Below, one piece after another: positions 18,601 through 26,739 of a stretch of DNA of 64,000 nucleotides. Each line of letters begins with the position of its first letter. The first letter of the stretch is position 1. The notes under the pieces were generated by a model. It had not been told where the DNA came from, ran no database searches, and was given only the letters and a program-made list of their open reading frames with translations. Source of the DNA: Gammaproteobacteria bacterium (GTDB lineage Bacteria; Pseudomonadota; Gammaproteobacteria; JAJDOJ01). The stretch covers positions 1 through 64,000 of the forward strand of contig JALSSO010000131.1 in the NCBI GenBank assembly GCA_026984215.1, written 5' to 3'. The position numbers and the translations under genes were made by a program.

Positions 18601-19199
18601 GCCTCGACCCGGAGCAGGACTTCCCTGGGTTGGCCGGTTGGCTGGGCGACGTACTCCACACGCCCTTGCAGGCCTCGGGACCGTGCCTGGCCGAGCTCGA
18701 TCCACGCCGCCAACTGCGCGAGCTGCCCTTCGACTTCGGCACCGGACGGGTGGACCCCGGGCGCCTGGACGCCCTGCTCGCGGAAGCCGCCGGGCCCGCG
18801 CGCCCGCCGCTGCGCTTCGAGCGCTTCCAAGGCCTGGTGACGGGGGTCATCGACCTGGTGTTCGAGCACGGCGGCCGTTACTACCTGGCCGACTACAAGA
18901 GCAACCTGCTCGGACGCCGCCTGGAGGACTACGCCCCCGAACGGCTGGCGGCCGAGATCGCCGCCCGGCGCTACGACCTGCAATACCTGCTCTACACCCT
19001 GGCCCTGCACCGCCACCTGCGCCTGCGCCTGGCCGACTACGACTACGAACGGCATTTCGGGGGCGTGTATTACCTCTTCCTGCGTGGCATGCGGCCGGCC
19101 CACGGCCCGAGCCGGGGCGTGTTCCACGCCCGCCCGCCGGCCGCCCTGGTCCATGCGCTGGACACCGAGATCTTCGCCCTGCCCGAGGCGCGGCCATGA
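15618..19199 (+). CDS. recB: RecBCD enzyme subunit RecB (helicase-nuclease)
   Basis: A 1193-residue protein. The N-terminal UvrD/SF1 helicase has Walker A EANAGTGKTYAIANL, Walker B VILVDEFQDTDPLQ, and later GDPKQAIYGFRGGD and ATIHAAKGLQYPVVF. The C-terminal nuclease domain has RVGRFLHALLEQ and the catalytic motif YYLADYKSNLLG (Asp-Tyr-Lys). It unwinds DNA 3'-5' and cuts both strands, loading RecA after Chi. It is coupled by ATGA overlaps to recC and recD. All catalytic motifs appear intact. Confidence 0.96.
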   Translation: MSPSHPLDIAALERGRIHLIEANAGTGKTYAIANLCLRFVLEGVAVRELLVVTFTRAATDELRGRIRARIEAARRVLTGEEVVPCHGADPFFEGLPARYPPGPERDQALLRLELALYDIHEAAVHTIHGFCQQALADQAFASGQLFELEAADDTALRERVLRDWWRLQTYPARDEAFDVFLQAAGSFARMTAHMDWLLRAGGPELHPPPPEADRLQALEGLVRDALARLARQWRAHGQAARALLLEHKALSRRATNGQKPEDLEPVLNALDHKLRADPPRLPQRRELERIARSQLDFKPTGTHREDFDRAPFTQADELLDCLLELERQRGLHLMARMRDHARRRLTELKTRRGLLAYDDMILRLHEALHAGDERARTLAERLAERHPVILVDEFQDTDPLQYAIFARIHAAAKDHALILIGDPKQAIYGFRGGDIFTYMQARDEADQHWNLATNWRSTPELIAAVNHLFSGERPFAYETISYAPSAPAPEPLRKARPLRLGGQTLPALVVQELSLGENGKPLSKERAGAYVREAVAQRIAELLSHPAARLGDHPLQPGDIAILVRTHREGTALRQALLQRGIRSVSVGQERIWQTPEAEGLQWLLQAALLPEDRALARQALAAPFLALPPEALHALVTDPERWGTWVERLHEAHELWRRRGFMAAFQGLLDALAGLHDPAPEPLPDAWLARLPDPERTLTNLLHLAELLQEAAREHAGGEALLAWMRRQGEDTRQDEHLLRLESDEDLVQIATIHAAKGLQYPVVFLTDLWSCRPVHPRGENTLRWHERRHDGGFIHYYQPWIAQDDPHLARADRERLAEDLRLAYVALTRAESHCHVFFGPAGDAKHPGHAGNTALAWLLSDRSADLEHDPFAGEIGFERLEPCAHIARLAPRPLDPPRRLDTPRAAAETLAAARIERSVRTDWRIASFTALTRDVHQATQAPAATGAEDFALAYPAGARVGRFLHALLEQIDPVRPLEPQLRELAPRAALRYGLDPEQDFPGLAGWLGDVLHTPLQASGPCLAELDPRRQLRELPFDFGTGRVDPGRLDALLAEAAGPARPPLRFERFQGLVTGVIDLVFEHGGRYYLADYKSNLLGRRLEDYAPERLAAEIAARRYDLQYLLYTLALHRHLRLRLADYDYERHFGGVYYLFLRGMRPAHGPSRGVFHARPPAALVHALDTEIFALPEARP

Positions 19200-21016
19200 A
19201 ACTGCCCGAGGTGCTCGACCACCCCGCCGTGCCCCCCCTGGCGCGCCAGTTCGCGCGCTTCTGCGCCGGACTCGACCCCGAGGCGGGCGAGCTCGCCCTG
19301 CTGACCGCCGCGGCCCTGGCCGCGCGCAACCTGCAGGGCGACACCTGTCTGGACCTGGCGCGCCTGGCCGGCCGGCCGCTGCTCTGCGGACCCGAGGGCG
19401 AGTGCCTGTTCCAGGCACCTTCCATCCCGCGCTGGACCGACGCCCTGCGGGCCGGGTTCGTGGGCGGGCCCGGCGACTACCAGCCCCTGGTGCTGGATGC
19501 CCGGCGCCTGTACCTGCACCGCCACTGGCGTGAAGAGACCGCCATCGCCGCCGCCCTGAAGGCCCGCATGATCCCCGTGGACACGGATCCGGACTGGGCG
19601 CGCGCGCGCCTGGATGCGGTGTTCGGCCCGCTCGATACCGGGGCGCCGGCCTACGGGCAGCGCCTGGCGGTGGCCATGGCCCTGACCCGGCGGCTGACCA
19701 TCGTCACCGGCGGACCCGGCACCGGCAAGACCACCACGGTGATCCGCCTGCTCGCCCTGCTGTTGGAGCGCGAGCCCGGCCTGCGCATCGCCTTGGCCGC
19801 CCCCACCGGCAAGGCGGCGGCCCGCCTGGCCGAGAGCATTGCGGCGCAGATCGGGGATCTGGCCGCCGTCCCCGAGGCGGTGCGGGCGCGCATCCCGCGC
19901 CAGGCGGCCACGCTGCACCGCCTGCTCGGGTGGACGCCCACCGGCTTCACCCACCATGCGGCCAACCGCCTGCCCGTGGACTGCCTGGTGGTGGACGAGT
20001 GTTCCATGGTGGACCAGGGACTCATGGCCGCGCTGTTGGAGGCCCTGCCCGGGGCGGCGCGGCTCGTCCTGCTGGGCGACCGCGATCAGCTCGCCTCGGT
20101 GGAGGCGGGCAGCGTCCTGGGCGATCTGACGGGCCGCGGCGCGGCCCTGGTGCTCTCACCCGGGCGGGCGCGCGAGCTCGAGGCCCTCATGGGCGGCCCC
20201 CTGCCCGAGGCACTGGTCTCACCCGACGCCCCCGGCATCGCCGACCACATCGCCTGGCTGCGCCACAGCTACCGCTTCGCGGCCGGTGGCGGCATCGGGC
20301 GCCTGGCGGCGGCGGTGAATCGGGCCGATGTGGCGGCGGTGCAGGACCTCATGGAATCCGGGGATGCCGAGCTCGGCTGGCTGCCCTCCAGCCCCGGCCA
20401 GCCGCCGGCGGCGGTACTGCAATGGGCCCTGGACCACTATCTGCCGGTCTTCCAGGCCGATTCCGCCGATCGCGCCCTGGCGCGCTTCGAGTCGGCCCGC
20501 CTGCTCACCGCGCTGCGCAAGGGGCCCTGGGGCGAGAGGGCGCTGGGCCGCGACCTGCATGCGGCGCTGCTGCGGCGGGGGCTGGCCGCCGGCCCGGACG
20601 AACGCCGGCCCTACCGGGGCCTGCCCGTGCTGATCCTACGCAACGACGTGGAGACCGGCCTGTTCAACGGCGACACCGGCATCTTCTGGCCGGACGCGGC
20701 CGGGCGACTGCGTGCCTGGTTCCGGCGCCCGCAAGGTCTGCAGGGATTCGGGCCGCATCAGCTCCCCGCCTGGCAACCGGCCTGGACCCTCACCGTCCAC
20801 CGCAGCCAGGGTTCGGAGTACGACCAGGTGCTGCTCGTGCTGCCGCCCGAAGCCTCCCCCGTGGTCACCCGCGAACTCGTCTACACCGGCCTGACCCGCG
20901 CACGGCGCCGCTGCACCCTGGTCTGCGCCGGCGACCGCCTGCTCCTGGACATCGGCCGGCGCATCGAACGCGACTCCGGCCTGGCCGAACGGCTGGGCTG
21001 GCCTCAGCCCGCGTGA
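19196..21016 (+). CDS. recD: RecBCD enzyme subunit RecD (5'-3' helicase)
   Basis: A 606-residue SF1B helicase with Walker A VTGGPGTGKTTTVIRL, Walker B VVDECSMVDQGLM, LGDRDQLASVEAGSVLGDL, and the C-terminal motif TVHRSQGSEYDQVLLVLP followed by ELVYTGLTRARR. The length fits RecD of the RecBCD complex. The start overlaps the recB stop. Gene order recC-recB-recD with overlaps guarantees coordinated production of the heterotrimer. The stop lies 7 bases from the stop of the convergent permease gene. Confidence 0.95.
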   Translation: MKLPEVLDHPAVPPLARQFARFCAGLDPEAGELALLTAAALAARNLQGDTCLDLARLAGRPLLCGPEGECLFQAPSIPRWTDALRAGFVGGPGDYQPLVLDARRLYLHRHWREETAIAAALKARMIPVDTDPDWARARLDAVFGPLDTGAPAYGQRLAVAMALTRRLTIVTGGPGTGKTTTVIRLLALLLEREPGLRIALAAPTGKAAARLAESIAAQIGDLAAVPEAVRARIPRQAATLHRLLGWTPTGFTHHAANRLPVDCLVVDECSMVDQGLMAALLEALPGAARLVLLGDRDQLASVEAGSVLGDLTGRGAALVLSPGRARELEALMGGPLPEALVSPDAPGIADHIAWLRHSYRFAAGGGIGRLAAAVNRADVAAVQDLMESGDAELGWLPSSPGQPPAAVLQWALDHYLPVFQADSADRALARFESARLLTALRKGPWGERALGRDLHAALLRRGLAAGPDERRPYRGLPVLILRNDVETGLFNGDTGIFWPDAAGRLRAWFRRPQGLQGFGPHQLPAWQPAWTLTVHRSQGSEYDQVLLVLPPEASPVVTRELVYTGLTRARRRCTLVCAGDRLLLDIGRRIERDSGLAERLGWPQPA

Positions 21017-21022
21017 TTCGTC

Positions 21023-22345
21023 TCAGCCGCCACGGCGGCGCGCTGGGGGAGAAAAGATCCAGCGTCGCTGGCTGAATGCCAGCTCCGCCACGGCCACTGC
21101 CGCATAGAAGATCCACACCCAGCGCAGGCTTTGCCGGTCATCGCGCCACAGCCATGCCATCAACGCCGCCCAGGAAGCCAGTGTGAGCAACATGGCCAGG
21201 GCTGGCCACAGGGCGCGCAGACCGATGTGGGCGCGCAAGCGCCAGGCTGAGAGATTGATGGCGAAGAAAATGAGCAGGAAGGTGGAGCTGGCGAACGAGG
21301 AGATCAGGGTCAGGTCGGCCAAATTGACGAACACCAGCGTGATCCCGCTGATGAGGATCAGGCTGGCCCAGGGGATGTTGTCCTGCCGCCGACGCAGGCT
21401 GAACACGGCCGGCAGGTCGTCCTCCGTGGCCATGGCCGAGGCCAGTCGCGCCGTGCCGAACAAGGTGGCGTTGATGGCCGAGGCCGTGGAGAACATGGCG
21501 GCCACGCCGATCAGCACGAATCCCGCCCGGCCCAGAAACGGGCGCGCGGCCTCGGCCAGAGCATACTCCCCATAGCGACGGACCTCTTCGGGCGTGAGGT
21601 GGCCGACCGCCACCAGCGACACCCCGACGTAGACCACCACCGTGATGGCGATGGAGGCGAGGATGCCGCGGCGCAGGTTGCGCTCCGGATCCTCCATCTC
21701 GTTGACTGCATTGGGAATCAGCTCGAACCCCTCGTAGGCCACGAAGATGAGCGCCGCCCCCATCACCATGGCGCCGACGCCCCGATCCAGCACCGGCAGC
21801 AGACGGTCGACTTGCAGCGTCTCCAGACCGATCGCCGCGAACAGGGCCAAGATCAGCACCTTGACGGTCACGATGATGAGTTCCGCGGTCCCCGTCTCGC
21901 GCACCCCGTACAGGTTGATTCCCAGAAAAGCGAGCACGACCAGCGAGGCCAGCAGATGGTGCATGGCCGACGCCCCGGGGCTGCCCAACAGGGCGGCTCC
22001 GTAGCTCCCGAAGGTGTAGGCATACAGCCCCAATGTCCCGATGTAGCCCACCAGCAGCAGCCAGCCACCGAGTCCACCGATGTTGGGATGGCGGAAGGCG
22101 CGCTCCAGGTAGGTGAAGCTGCCCCCGTCGGAGCGGAACCGCAAACCCAGCGCTGCATAGGAAAGCCCGGTGAGCCACGCGATCACGCCTCCCAGGGCGA
22201 AGGCCAGGGGCGCCGCGTGCCCCGCCTGTGACATGGCCAAACCCAATACGGCGAAGATGCCCCCGCCGATCATGGCGCCCACCCCCATGGCCACCACTTG
22301 CTTGAAATCCAGCAGGCCGGGCCGTGTGTCGGGACACGCCTCCAT
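21023..22345 (-). CDS. APC-superfamily amino acid permease, second copy
   Basis: A 440-residue membrane protein with about 12 helices. Helix 1 holds GVGAMIGGGIFAVLGLA and a central stretch reads MFSTASAINATLFGTAR. Both segments correspond closely to the permease at 4307-5647, indicating paralogy within the window. It follows the stress-type protein gene after only 4 bases, so the two form an operon. The substrate is unknown. The ATG at 22345 follows the upstream stop immediately; a longer frame exists but would overlap the upstream gene and adds cysteine-rich, non-family sequence. Confidence 0.85.
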   Translation of the reverse strand: MEACPDTRPGLLDFKQVVAMGVGAMIGGGIFAVLGLAMSQAGHAAPLAFALGGVIAWLTGLSYAALGLRFRSDGGSFTYLERAFRHPNIGGLGGWLLLVGYIGTLGLYAYTFGSYGAALLGSPGASAMHHLLASLVVLAFLGINLYGVRETGTAELIIVTVKVLILALFAAIGLETLQVDRLLPVLDRGVGAMVMGAALIFVAYEGFELIPNAVNEMEDPERNLRRGILASIAITVVVYVGVSLVAVGHLTPEEVRRYGEYALAEAARPFLGRAGFVLIGVAAMFSTASAINATLFGTARLASAMATEDDLPAVFSLRRRQDNIPWASLILISGITLVFVNLADLTLISSFASSTFLLIFFAINLSAWRLRAHIGLRALWPALAMLLTLASWAALMAWLWRDDRQSLRWVWIFYAAVAVAELAFSQRRWIFSPPARRRGG

Positions 22346-22349
22346 CCCG

Positions 22350-22889
22350 TCAGACCCGGTGCACCTGAGCCCCCAGCAGACGGAGCTGCCGCTCCAGCCG
22401 CTCGGCCTCGGCCTCGTCGTCCGTGTGCAGGAGCAGCACATACCGCCCCTCCTCCACGGCCCGTTCCAGCGCCCGCAACGTCTCCTCCGGGATACCCAAA
22501 CGCCGCAGGGCGATGGCGACGCTGGTCAGACCGGCCGCCCCCGCCATGAGGGCCCCTCCGGTCACCGCTCCCACCAGCGCCTCGACGATGGGGCCGGCGG
22601 CCAGCACCGCACCCAGCCCCGGCACCAGGAACACGCCCGACAACCCGGCCAGCAGGCCGCCGAGTGCGCCCCACAACGCCCCCTGTTCGCCCCACACCCG
22701 GATACGCTCCCGGTCGTCGTGGTAGACGATGCCGATGGGATCGTCACCGTGGCCGCCGCCCTTGTGCAGGAGCGAGAGGCGGTCCATGGGAAAGTCCTCC
22801 GCCACGAGCCTTTCGACGAACCGCACGGCCGGCTCTCGGCGCTCGAACACGGCGGCCAGGCGGACGGGGTGGTGTTGCGCTTCGTTCAT
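22350..22889 (-). CDS. YflT/GSP17M-like stress protein with glycine-rich membrane segment
   Basis: A 179-residue protein. The N-terminal part (RLAAVFERREPAVRFVERL, then a strand-turn region) resembles the general stress protein 17M (YflT) fold. The middle (about residues 75-135) is a Gly/Ala-rich hydrophobic stretch resembling a glycine zipper inserted in the membrane. The C-terminal part returns to an alpha/beta region ending RLERQLRLLGAQVHRV. The start at 22889 has an AAGGTG ribosome-binding sequence and begins just before the conserved part. It lies directly upstream of the APC permease, suggesting a regulatory or protective role for that transporter; this is inference. Confidence 0.65.
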   Translation of the reverse strand: MNEAQHHPVRLAAVFERREPAVRFVERLVAEDFPMDRLSLLHKGGGHGDDPIGIVYHDDRERIRVWGEQGALWGALGGLLAGLSGVFLVPGLGAVLAAGPIVEALVGAVTGGALMAGAAGLTSVAIALRRLGIPEETLRALERAVEEGRYVLLLHTDDEAEAERLERQLRLLGAQVHRV

Positions 22890-23046
22890 CGGAAAATCAC
22901 CTTTTCGTTCGAGGTTCGTACCGCTCGCCCGGGCAGCATCCTCCACCCGAGCCGACCGCCGTTTCCCGGTGACGCGACCACTGCGCGCAGCGGTTCCACC
23001 CCGAGGACCAGCCCGCCCAAGCCCTTGCGGACACCACGTACTCTAC

Positions 23047-23634
23047 ATGCCCAGAGCCGGTCTTCTCCATGGGCCGGATCAACCACAAAACCAAAGACCG
23101 ACCCGTGCGACGTTTTGTCGCAGGGGCCTGCGCGCGCCGCGACGCCACAATGGAGACACCACCGCCGCGCGGAACGAAACGACGCCATCGACTCGACCCG
23201 ACGCCCTCAAGATCGCATGGACCCTGCTCTTCCTCACGTCCCTGCTGGCAACCGGCCCGGCTGCTTCCGAGCAGGACCGCCGCCTGTTCGTGAATCTGAC
23301 CAGCGACGAGCCGTTGCGTGCGGGGATGGCGATCGGCCAGGCCTTGAAGGCCCGCCAACGCCTGAAGATCCCGGTGACCCTCCTGCTGAGCGTGGAAGGG
23401 GTGCGGCTGGCCGACACCCGTGTGCCATCGCCCGTCTATCCGGACGGCACCCCGATCCGGGAAATGCTCAAACGGCTCCTCGCCGCCGGAGGCACCGTGC
23501 TCGTCTGCCCCATGTGCATGCGATACGTGGCTGCGATCCCACAAGGCGCCCTGCTCGAGGGCGTGCGCGTCGCAGGCCCCGATACGACCTTCCCCGCCCT
23601 GTTCGCCGAAGGGACACGAACGCTCAGCTACTGA
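23047..23634 (+). CDS. Secreted DsrE-family protein (start uncertain)
   Basis: The conserved part comprises about 125 residues, starting with a hydrophobic signal-like segment (IAWTLLFLTSLLATGPAAS) and continuing with a DsrE-like fold. It ends VLVCPMCMRYVAAIPQGALL and DTTFPALFAEGTRTLSY. DsrE-family proteins handle sulfur or act as redox carriers; here a CxxC (CPMC) could be the active thiol pair. The only in-frame ATG upstream of the signal segment is at 23047. It adds about 55 arginine-rich residues before the hydrophobic stretch, which is unusual. The true start may be a non-standard codon near 23200, or the reading frame may have been disturbed. Probably periplasmic. Confidence 0.65.
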   Translation: MPRAGLLHGPDQPQNQRPTRATFCRRGLRAPRRHNGDTTAARNETTPSTRPDALKIAWTLLFLTSLLATGPAASEQDRRLFVNLTSDEPLRAGMAIGQALKARQRLKIPVTLLLSVEGVRLADTRVPSPVYPDGTPIREMLKRLLAAGGTVLVCPMCMRYVAAIPQGALLEGVRVAGPDTTFPALFAEGTRTLSY

Positions 23635-23665
23635 GGGCCGGGGAGGCCTGCGACGATCTGCCGCA

Positions 23666-23693
23666 TTCCGGCCCGCGCCGCCGTGTACATAAT
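23666..23693 (+). promoter_or_regulatory. Possible promoter of the MbnP/MbnH operon
   Basis: CATAAT at 23688-23693 matches the -10 consensus at five of six positions, and TTCCGG at 23666-23671 lies 16 bases upstream. The start of transcription would be near 23700, leaving a 37-base leader with GGAG before the ATG at 23737. The -35 match is weak. Confidence 0.3.
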
Positions 23694-23736
23694 GCGCCCC
23701 CACATCCAGCCATTCCACCGAGCCGGAGATGTATCG

Positions 23737-24645
23737 ATGCGCAACACCCTCGCCATAGCGTTCATCCTTCCCATCGCCGCCAACCTGGGCGGGTGTGGTG
23801 ATGGCCATGACACTTCGCCGCGCACGGCGACCCGCGACGTCACGGTGACCTTCGCCGCGGCGACGGCCGACGGACCCGTGCACTGCGCAGAGACGCTGCC
23901 GGACATCGGGGTGGGCCCGGCCCCGACGCTGCGCCTGGATGATTTCCGTTTCTACGTGAGCGAGGTCACGTTGCTCACCGGGGACGGCACCGAAGTTCCG
24001 GTGGTCCTGACCGATGACGGCGTATGGCAGTCCCAGGGGGTGGCGCTGCTCGACTTCGAGGACGGCTGCGCCGGCGGCACCCCGCAGACCAACGACTCGA
24101 TCCACGGCTCGGCCGAACTCCCGGCGGGAACGGCGGTCGAGGGGTTGTGTTTCACCCTGGGCGTACCATTCGCCCTGAATCACCTCGACCCCGTCACCCA
24201 GCCCTCGCCCCTGAACGCGTCCGGGATGTTCTGGAACTGGCAGGGCGGCTACAAGTTTCTGCGGATCGACGCAGTGGGTGATCCCGACAACCGGGCCGTG
24301 GGATTCAACGTGCACCTGGGCAGCACGGGATGTACGAGCGCGGGCGCGACCACCCCGCCGGGCACCGAGTGCCGCCACCCGAACCGGCCACGTGTCTGCC
24401 TGTCGCCCTTCGATCCCGACCAGGACCGGGTCGTGGCCCGCCTCGACCGGCTCCTGGAAGACACCGACGTGACGGTCAACACCCCCGACACGGCCCCCGG
24501 GTGCATGTCCGCCAACGCGGATCCGGAATGCATCGCGATCCTGCCCAAGCTGGGCCTGGATTTCGTGTACGACGACGGGGTCAATCCCCCGGTGGTCTAC
24601 CCGGCGGCGGAACCGCAGCGCTTCTTCGTGCGCGCCGGCTCCTGA
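23737..24645 (+). CDS. mbnP: MbnP-family copper-binding lipoprotein (metallo-mystery pair, four-Cys protein)
   Basis: A 302-residue exported protein. The N-terminus is a lipoprotein-type signal ending LGGC at Cys20. The core has RLDDFRFYVSEV (65-76), MFWNWQGGYKFLRID (164-178) and a spaced cysteine region (C189, C202) with ECRHPNRP, followed by C211, C256 and C265. These are the marks of the MbnP/TIGR04052 family. In the characterised methanotroph MbnP a tryptophan is oxidised to kynurenine by its partner MbnH and copper binding depends on that change. W166 and W168 are candidates here by motif position. A GGAGATG ribosome-binding site precedes the ATG. The mbnH-like gene follows after 7 bases. 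No methanobactin synthesis genes are in the window. Confidence 0.85.
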   Translation: MRNTLAIAFILPIAANLGGCGDGHDTSPRTATRDVTVTFAAATADGPVHCAETLPDIGVGPAPTLRLDDFRFYVSEVTLLTGDGTEVPVVLTDDGVWQSQGVALLDFEDGCAGGTPQTNDSIHGSAELPAGTAVEGLCFTLGVPFALNHLDPVTQPSPLNASGMFWNWQGGYKFLRIDAVGDPDNRAVGFNVHLGSTGCTSAGATTPPGTECRHPNRPRVCLSPFDPDQDRVVARLDRLLEDTDVTVNTPDTAPGCMSANADPECIAILPKLGLDFVYDDGVNPPVVYPAAEPQRFFVRAGS

Positions 24646-24652
24646 GCGACCG

Positions 24653-25840
24653 GTGCGTCACGGACCCGCCATGCTGCTGGTGGCCGCGGTGGCCCTGACC
24701 GCCGGTTGCGGGGGCGGTGACACAGCGCCGTCGCCGAGCGGCGAGACCGGGGATCGCGGCCTGCCCGCCGTTCCCGCGGGTTTCCCACGCCCCACGGTCC
24801 CGGCCGACAACCCGCTCACGGCCGGGAAGGTGGCCCTTGGACGCCATCTGTTCTACGACCGGCGCATGTCCATCAACGGGGCGCGTTCCTGCGCAGACTG
24901 CCATGAACAACGCCGGGCATTCACCGACGGCCGGGCACGCGCCGTGGGGATCAGCGCGGACCAGGTCCATCCGCGCAGCGCCATGAGTCTGACCAACGTC
25001 GTCTACAACGCCGCTTTCAACTGGGCCAACCCCAATCTGCGCAGCCTGGAACGGCAGGCCGAGGCCGTACTGTTCAACGAGCGTCCCGTGGAGCTGGGTT
25101 GGGCCGACCACGAGCAGGAAATCCTGGACCGTTTCCGCCACGACCCCCTCTATCGCGACTTATTCGAAAGGGCCTACCCCGGCGATCCCGACCCCTTCAC
25201 CACCCGACGCGTGATCCAGGCACTGGCCAGTTTCGAGCGTACCCTCGTCTCGGGCGACTCGGCCTTCGACCGCTATCTGCGGGGCGACAGTGAAGCGCTC
25301 TCTCCAGCGGCGCGGCGCGGCATGGATCTGTTCTTCGGCGAACGGCTCGAATGCTTCCATTGCCACGGCGGCTTCAACTTCAGCCAATCGGTGAACCATC
25401 AGGGTGTGGTCTTCGATCAGGCGGAATTCCACAACACGGGCCTCTACAACATCGACGGCCGTGGGGCATACCCACCGGACAACCGGGGGCTTTGGGAGTT
25501 CACCCACAAGGACACCGACATGGGGCGCTTCCGCGCCCCCACGCTGCGCAACATCGCACTCACCGCCCCGTATATGCACGACGGCAGCATCGCGACCTTG
25601 GAGGCCGTGCTCATGACGCACTATGCCCGCGGAGGACGGGTCGTCACCGAGGGACCGTACGCGGGCGACGGCGCCAGGAATCCGTACAAGAGCAGCCTGA
25701 TCGCCGGCTTCGTACTGACCGAGCAAGAGCGAGACGAGGTGCTTGCGTTCCTCCAAAGCCTCACCGACTGGGACTTCATCTGCAACCCGGCGTTCAGCGA
25801 CCCGTTCGGCAACATCCCGATGCACGAGCGATGCCCGTGA
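24653..25840 (+). CDS. mbnH: MbnH-family diheme c-type enzyme (MauG/CcpA superfamily)
   Basis: A 395-residue periplasmic protein with an export signal ending LTAGC, so probably lipid-anchored. Two heme c attachment motifs, C80-A-D-C83-H84 and C234-F-H-C237-H238, define a diheme peroxidase/MauG-like protein. FRAPTLRNIALTAPYMHDGS (294-313) is the conserved loop near the second heme. MbnH proteins use peroxide to form a high-valent diheme state and convert a tryptophan of MbnP to kynurenine. Adjacency to mbnP supports this assignment over a cytochrome c peroxidase. The start is GTG at 24653; ATG at 24671 is an alternative that would still leave a lipobox. The stop overlaps the next gene. Confidence 0.88.
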   Translation: MRHGPAMLLVAAVALTAGCGGGDTAPSPSGETGDRGLPAVPAGFPRPTVPADNPLTAGKVALGRHLFYDRRMSINGARSCADCHEQRRAFTDGRARAVGISADQVHPRSAMSLTNVVYNAAFNWANPNLRSLERQAEAVLFNERPVELGWADHEQEILDRFRHDPLYRDLFERAYPGDPDPFTTRRVIQALASFERTLVSGDSAFDRYLRGDSEALSPAARRGMDLFFGERLECFHCHGGFNFSQSVNHQGVVFDQAEFHNTGLYNIDGRGAYPPDNRGLWEFTHKDTDMGRFRAPTLRNIALTAPYMHDGSIATLEAVLMTHYARGGRVVTEGPYAGDGARNPYKSSLIAGFVLTEQERDEVLAFLQSLTDWDFICNPAFSDPFGNIPMHERCP

Positions 25841-26739
25841 GACGCCGTCCGCCCGTCCTGGTCTTCCTGTGGATCGTGGCCTGGGGCGCACTCCTCCCGC
25901 GGGCGGCCCTGGCGTGCGCCACCTGCCTGGCGGGCGATCCGACGCTTTCCACCCTCGGCCTCGAGAAACCCTACGCCGGGCGGTTGCGCGTCACCGCCGG
26001 CTTCCTGCATCGAACCGAAACGGTGGGCGTGGCCGGCCTGAACCGGAAAGAACTGAACGAAACCCGCGCCCTGCTGGGCCTGGCGTGGTGGCCCCGGAGC
26101 CGACTCGCTCTGGGTATCCAGGTCCCTTGGGTGTTCAAACACCTCACCCGCGTGGACACGGGGAGCGAGCGGGTGAGCGCACCGGGTGATCTACAGGTGT
26201 ATGCACGGTATTACGGGTGGCAGTGGGGAGGATCACGGCGCCATCACCTGCTGGCCATGAACGCGGGCCTGCGCATCCCGACGGCCGTCGAACAGACCGC
26301 CGACGGGCCGCCGCTGGACTTCGACGTGCAGCCCGGCACCGGGCAATGGGTGCCGTCCCTGGGGCTGTGGTACGCCCTTTACGCCTATCCCTGGTTCACC
26401 TCGCTCCAACTGACCGGACAGTGGGGGTTGGGCACCGGCTTTCAGGGCTATCAATTCGGCGGCGCCGTAAACCTTTCCCTGCTCGGACAGCGGGCCCTCA
26501 CCCAACGGCTGGCCATCCAACTCGCGCTGGACACGCGGTGGAACGGGCGCGACGACTACCACGGGCGGACCGACCCGGACTCGGGTGGTTACATTGGGTT
26601 CCTGACCCCCGGGCTGGTGGTGAATCTCTCGGAAGACTGGCTGGTTTCGGCCCGCGTCCAGGTCCCAGTCGTCGACGCCCTGAACGGGGCGCATGAGGAA
26701 GGCATCGTCGTGCGCGCGGAGGTTTCCTATGACTTTTGA
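25831..26739 (+). CDS. Outer-membrane beta-barrel protein with N-terminal CxxC, MbnPH-associated
   Basis: A 302-residue protein with a signal peptide of about 29 residues. The mature form would begin close to CATCLAGDPTL, giving a Cys-x-x-Cys at its very N-terminus. The rest is alternating hydrophobic/aromatic strands (LRVTAGFLHRTETV, LQVYARYYGWQW, SLQLTGQWGLGTGFQGY) ending in aromatic VSYDF, typical of outer-membrane barrels. It overlaps mbnH by 10 bases and the next lipoprotein gene by 11 bases, so it is a core part of the operon. A role as a channel or sensor for metal or substrate is inference. The CxxC lacks a following His, so it is not a heme site. Confidence 0.75.
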   Translation: MPVRRRPPVLVFLWIVAWGALLPRAALACATCLAGDPTLSTLGLEKPYAGRLRVTAGFLHRTETVGVAGLNRKELNETRALLGLAWWPRSRLALGIQVPWVFKHLTRVDTGSERVSAPGDLQVYARYYGWQWGGSRRHHLLAMNAGLRIPTAVEQTADGPPLDFDVQPGTGQWVPSLGLWYALYAYPWFTSLQLTGQWGLGTGFQGYQFGGAVNLSLLGQRALTQRLAIQLALDTRWNGRDDYHGRTDPDSGGYIGFLTPGLVVNLSEDWLVSARVQVPVVDALNGAHEEGIVVRAEVSYDF

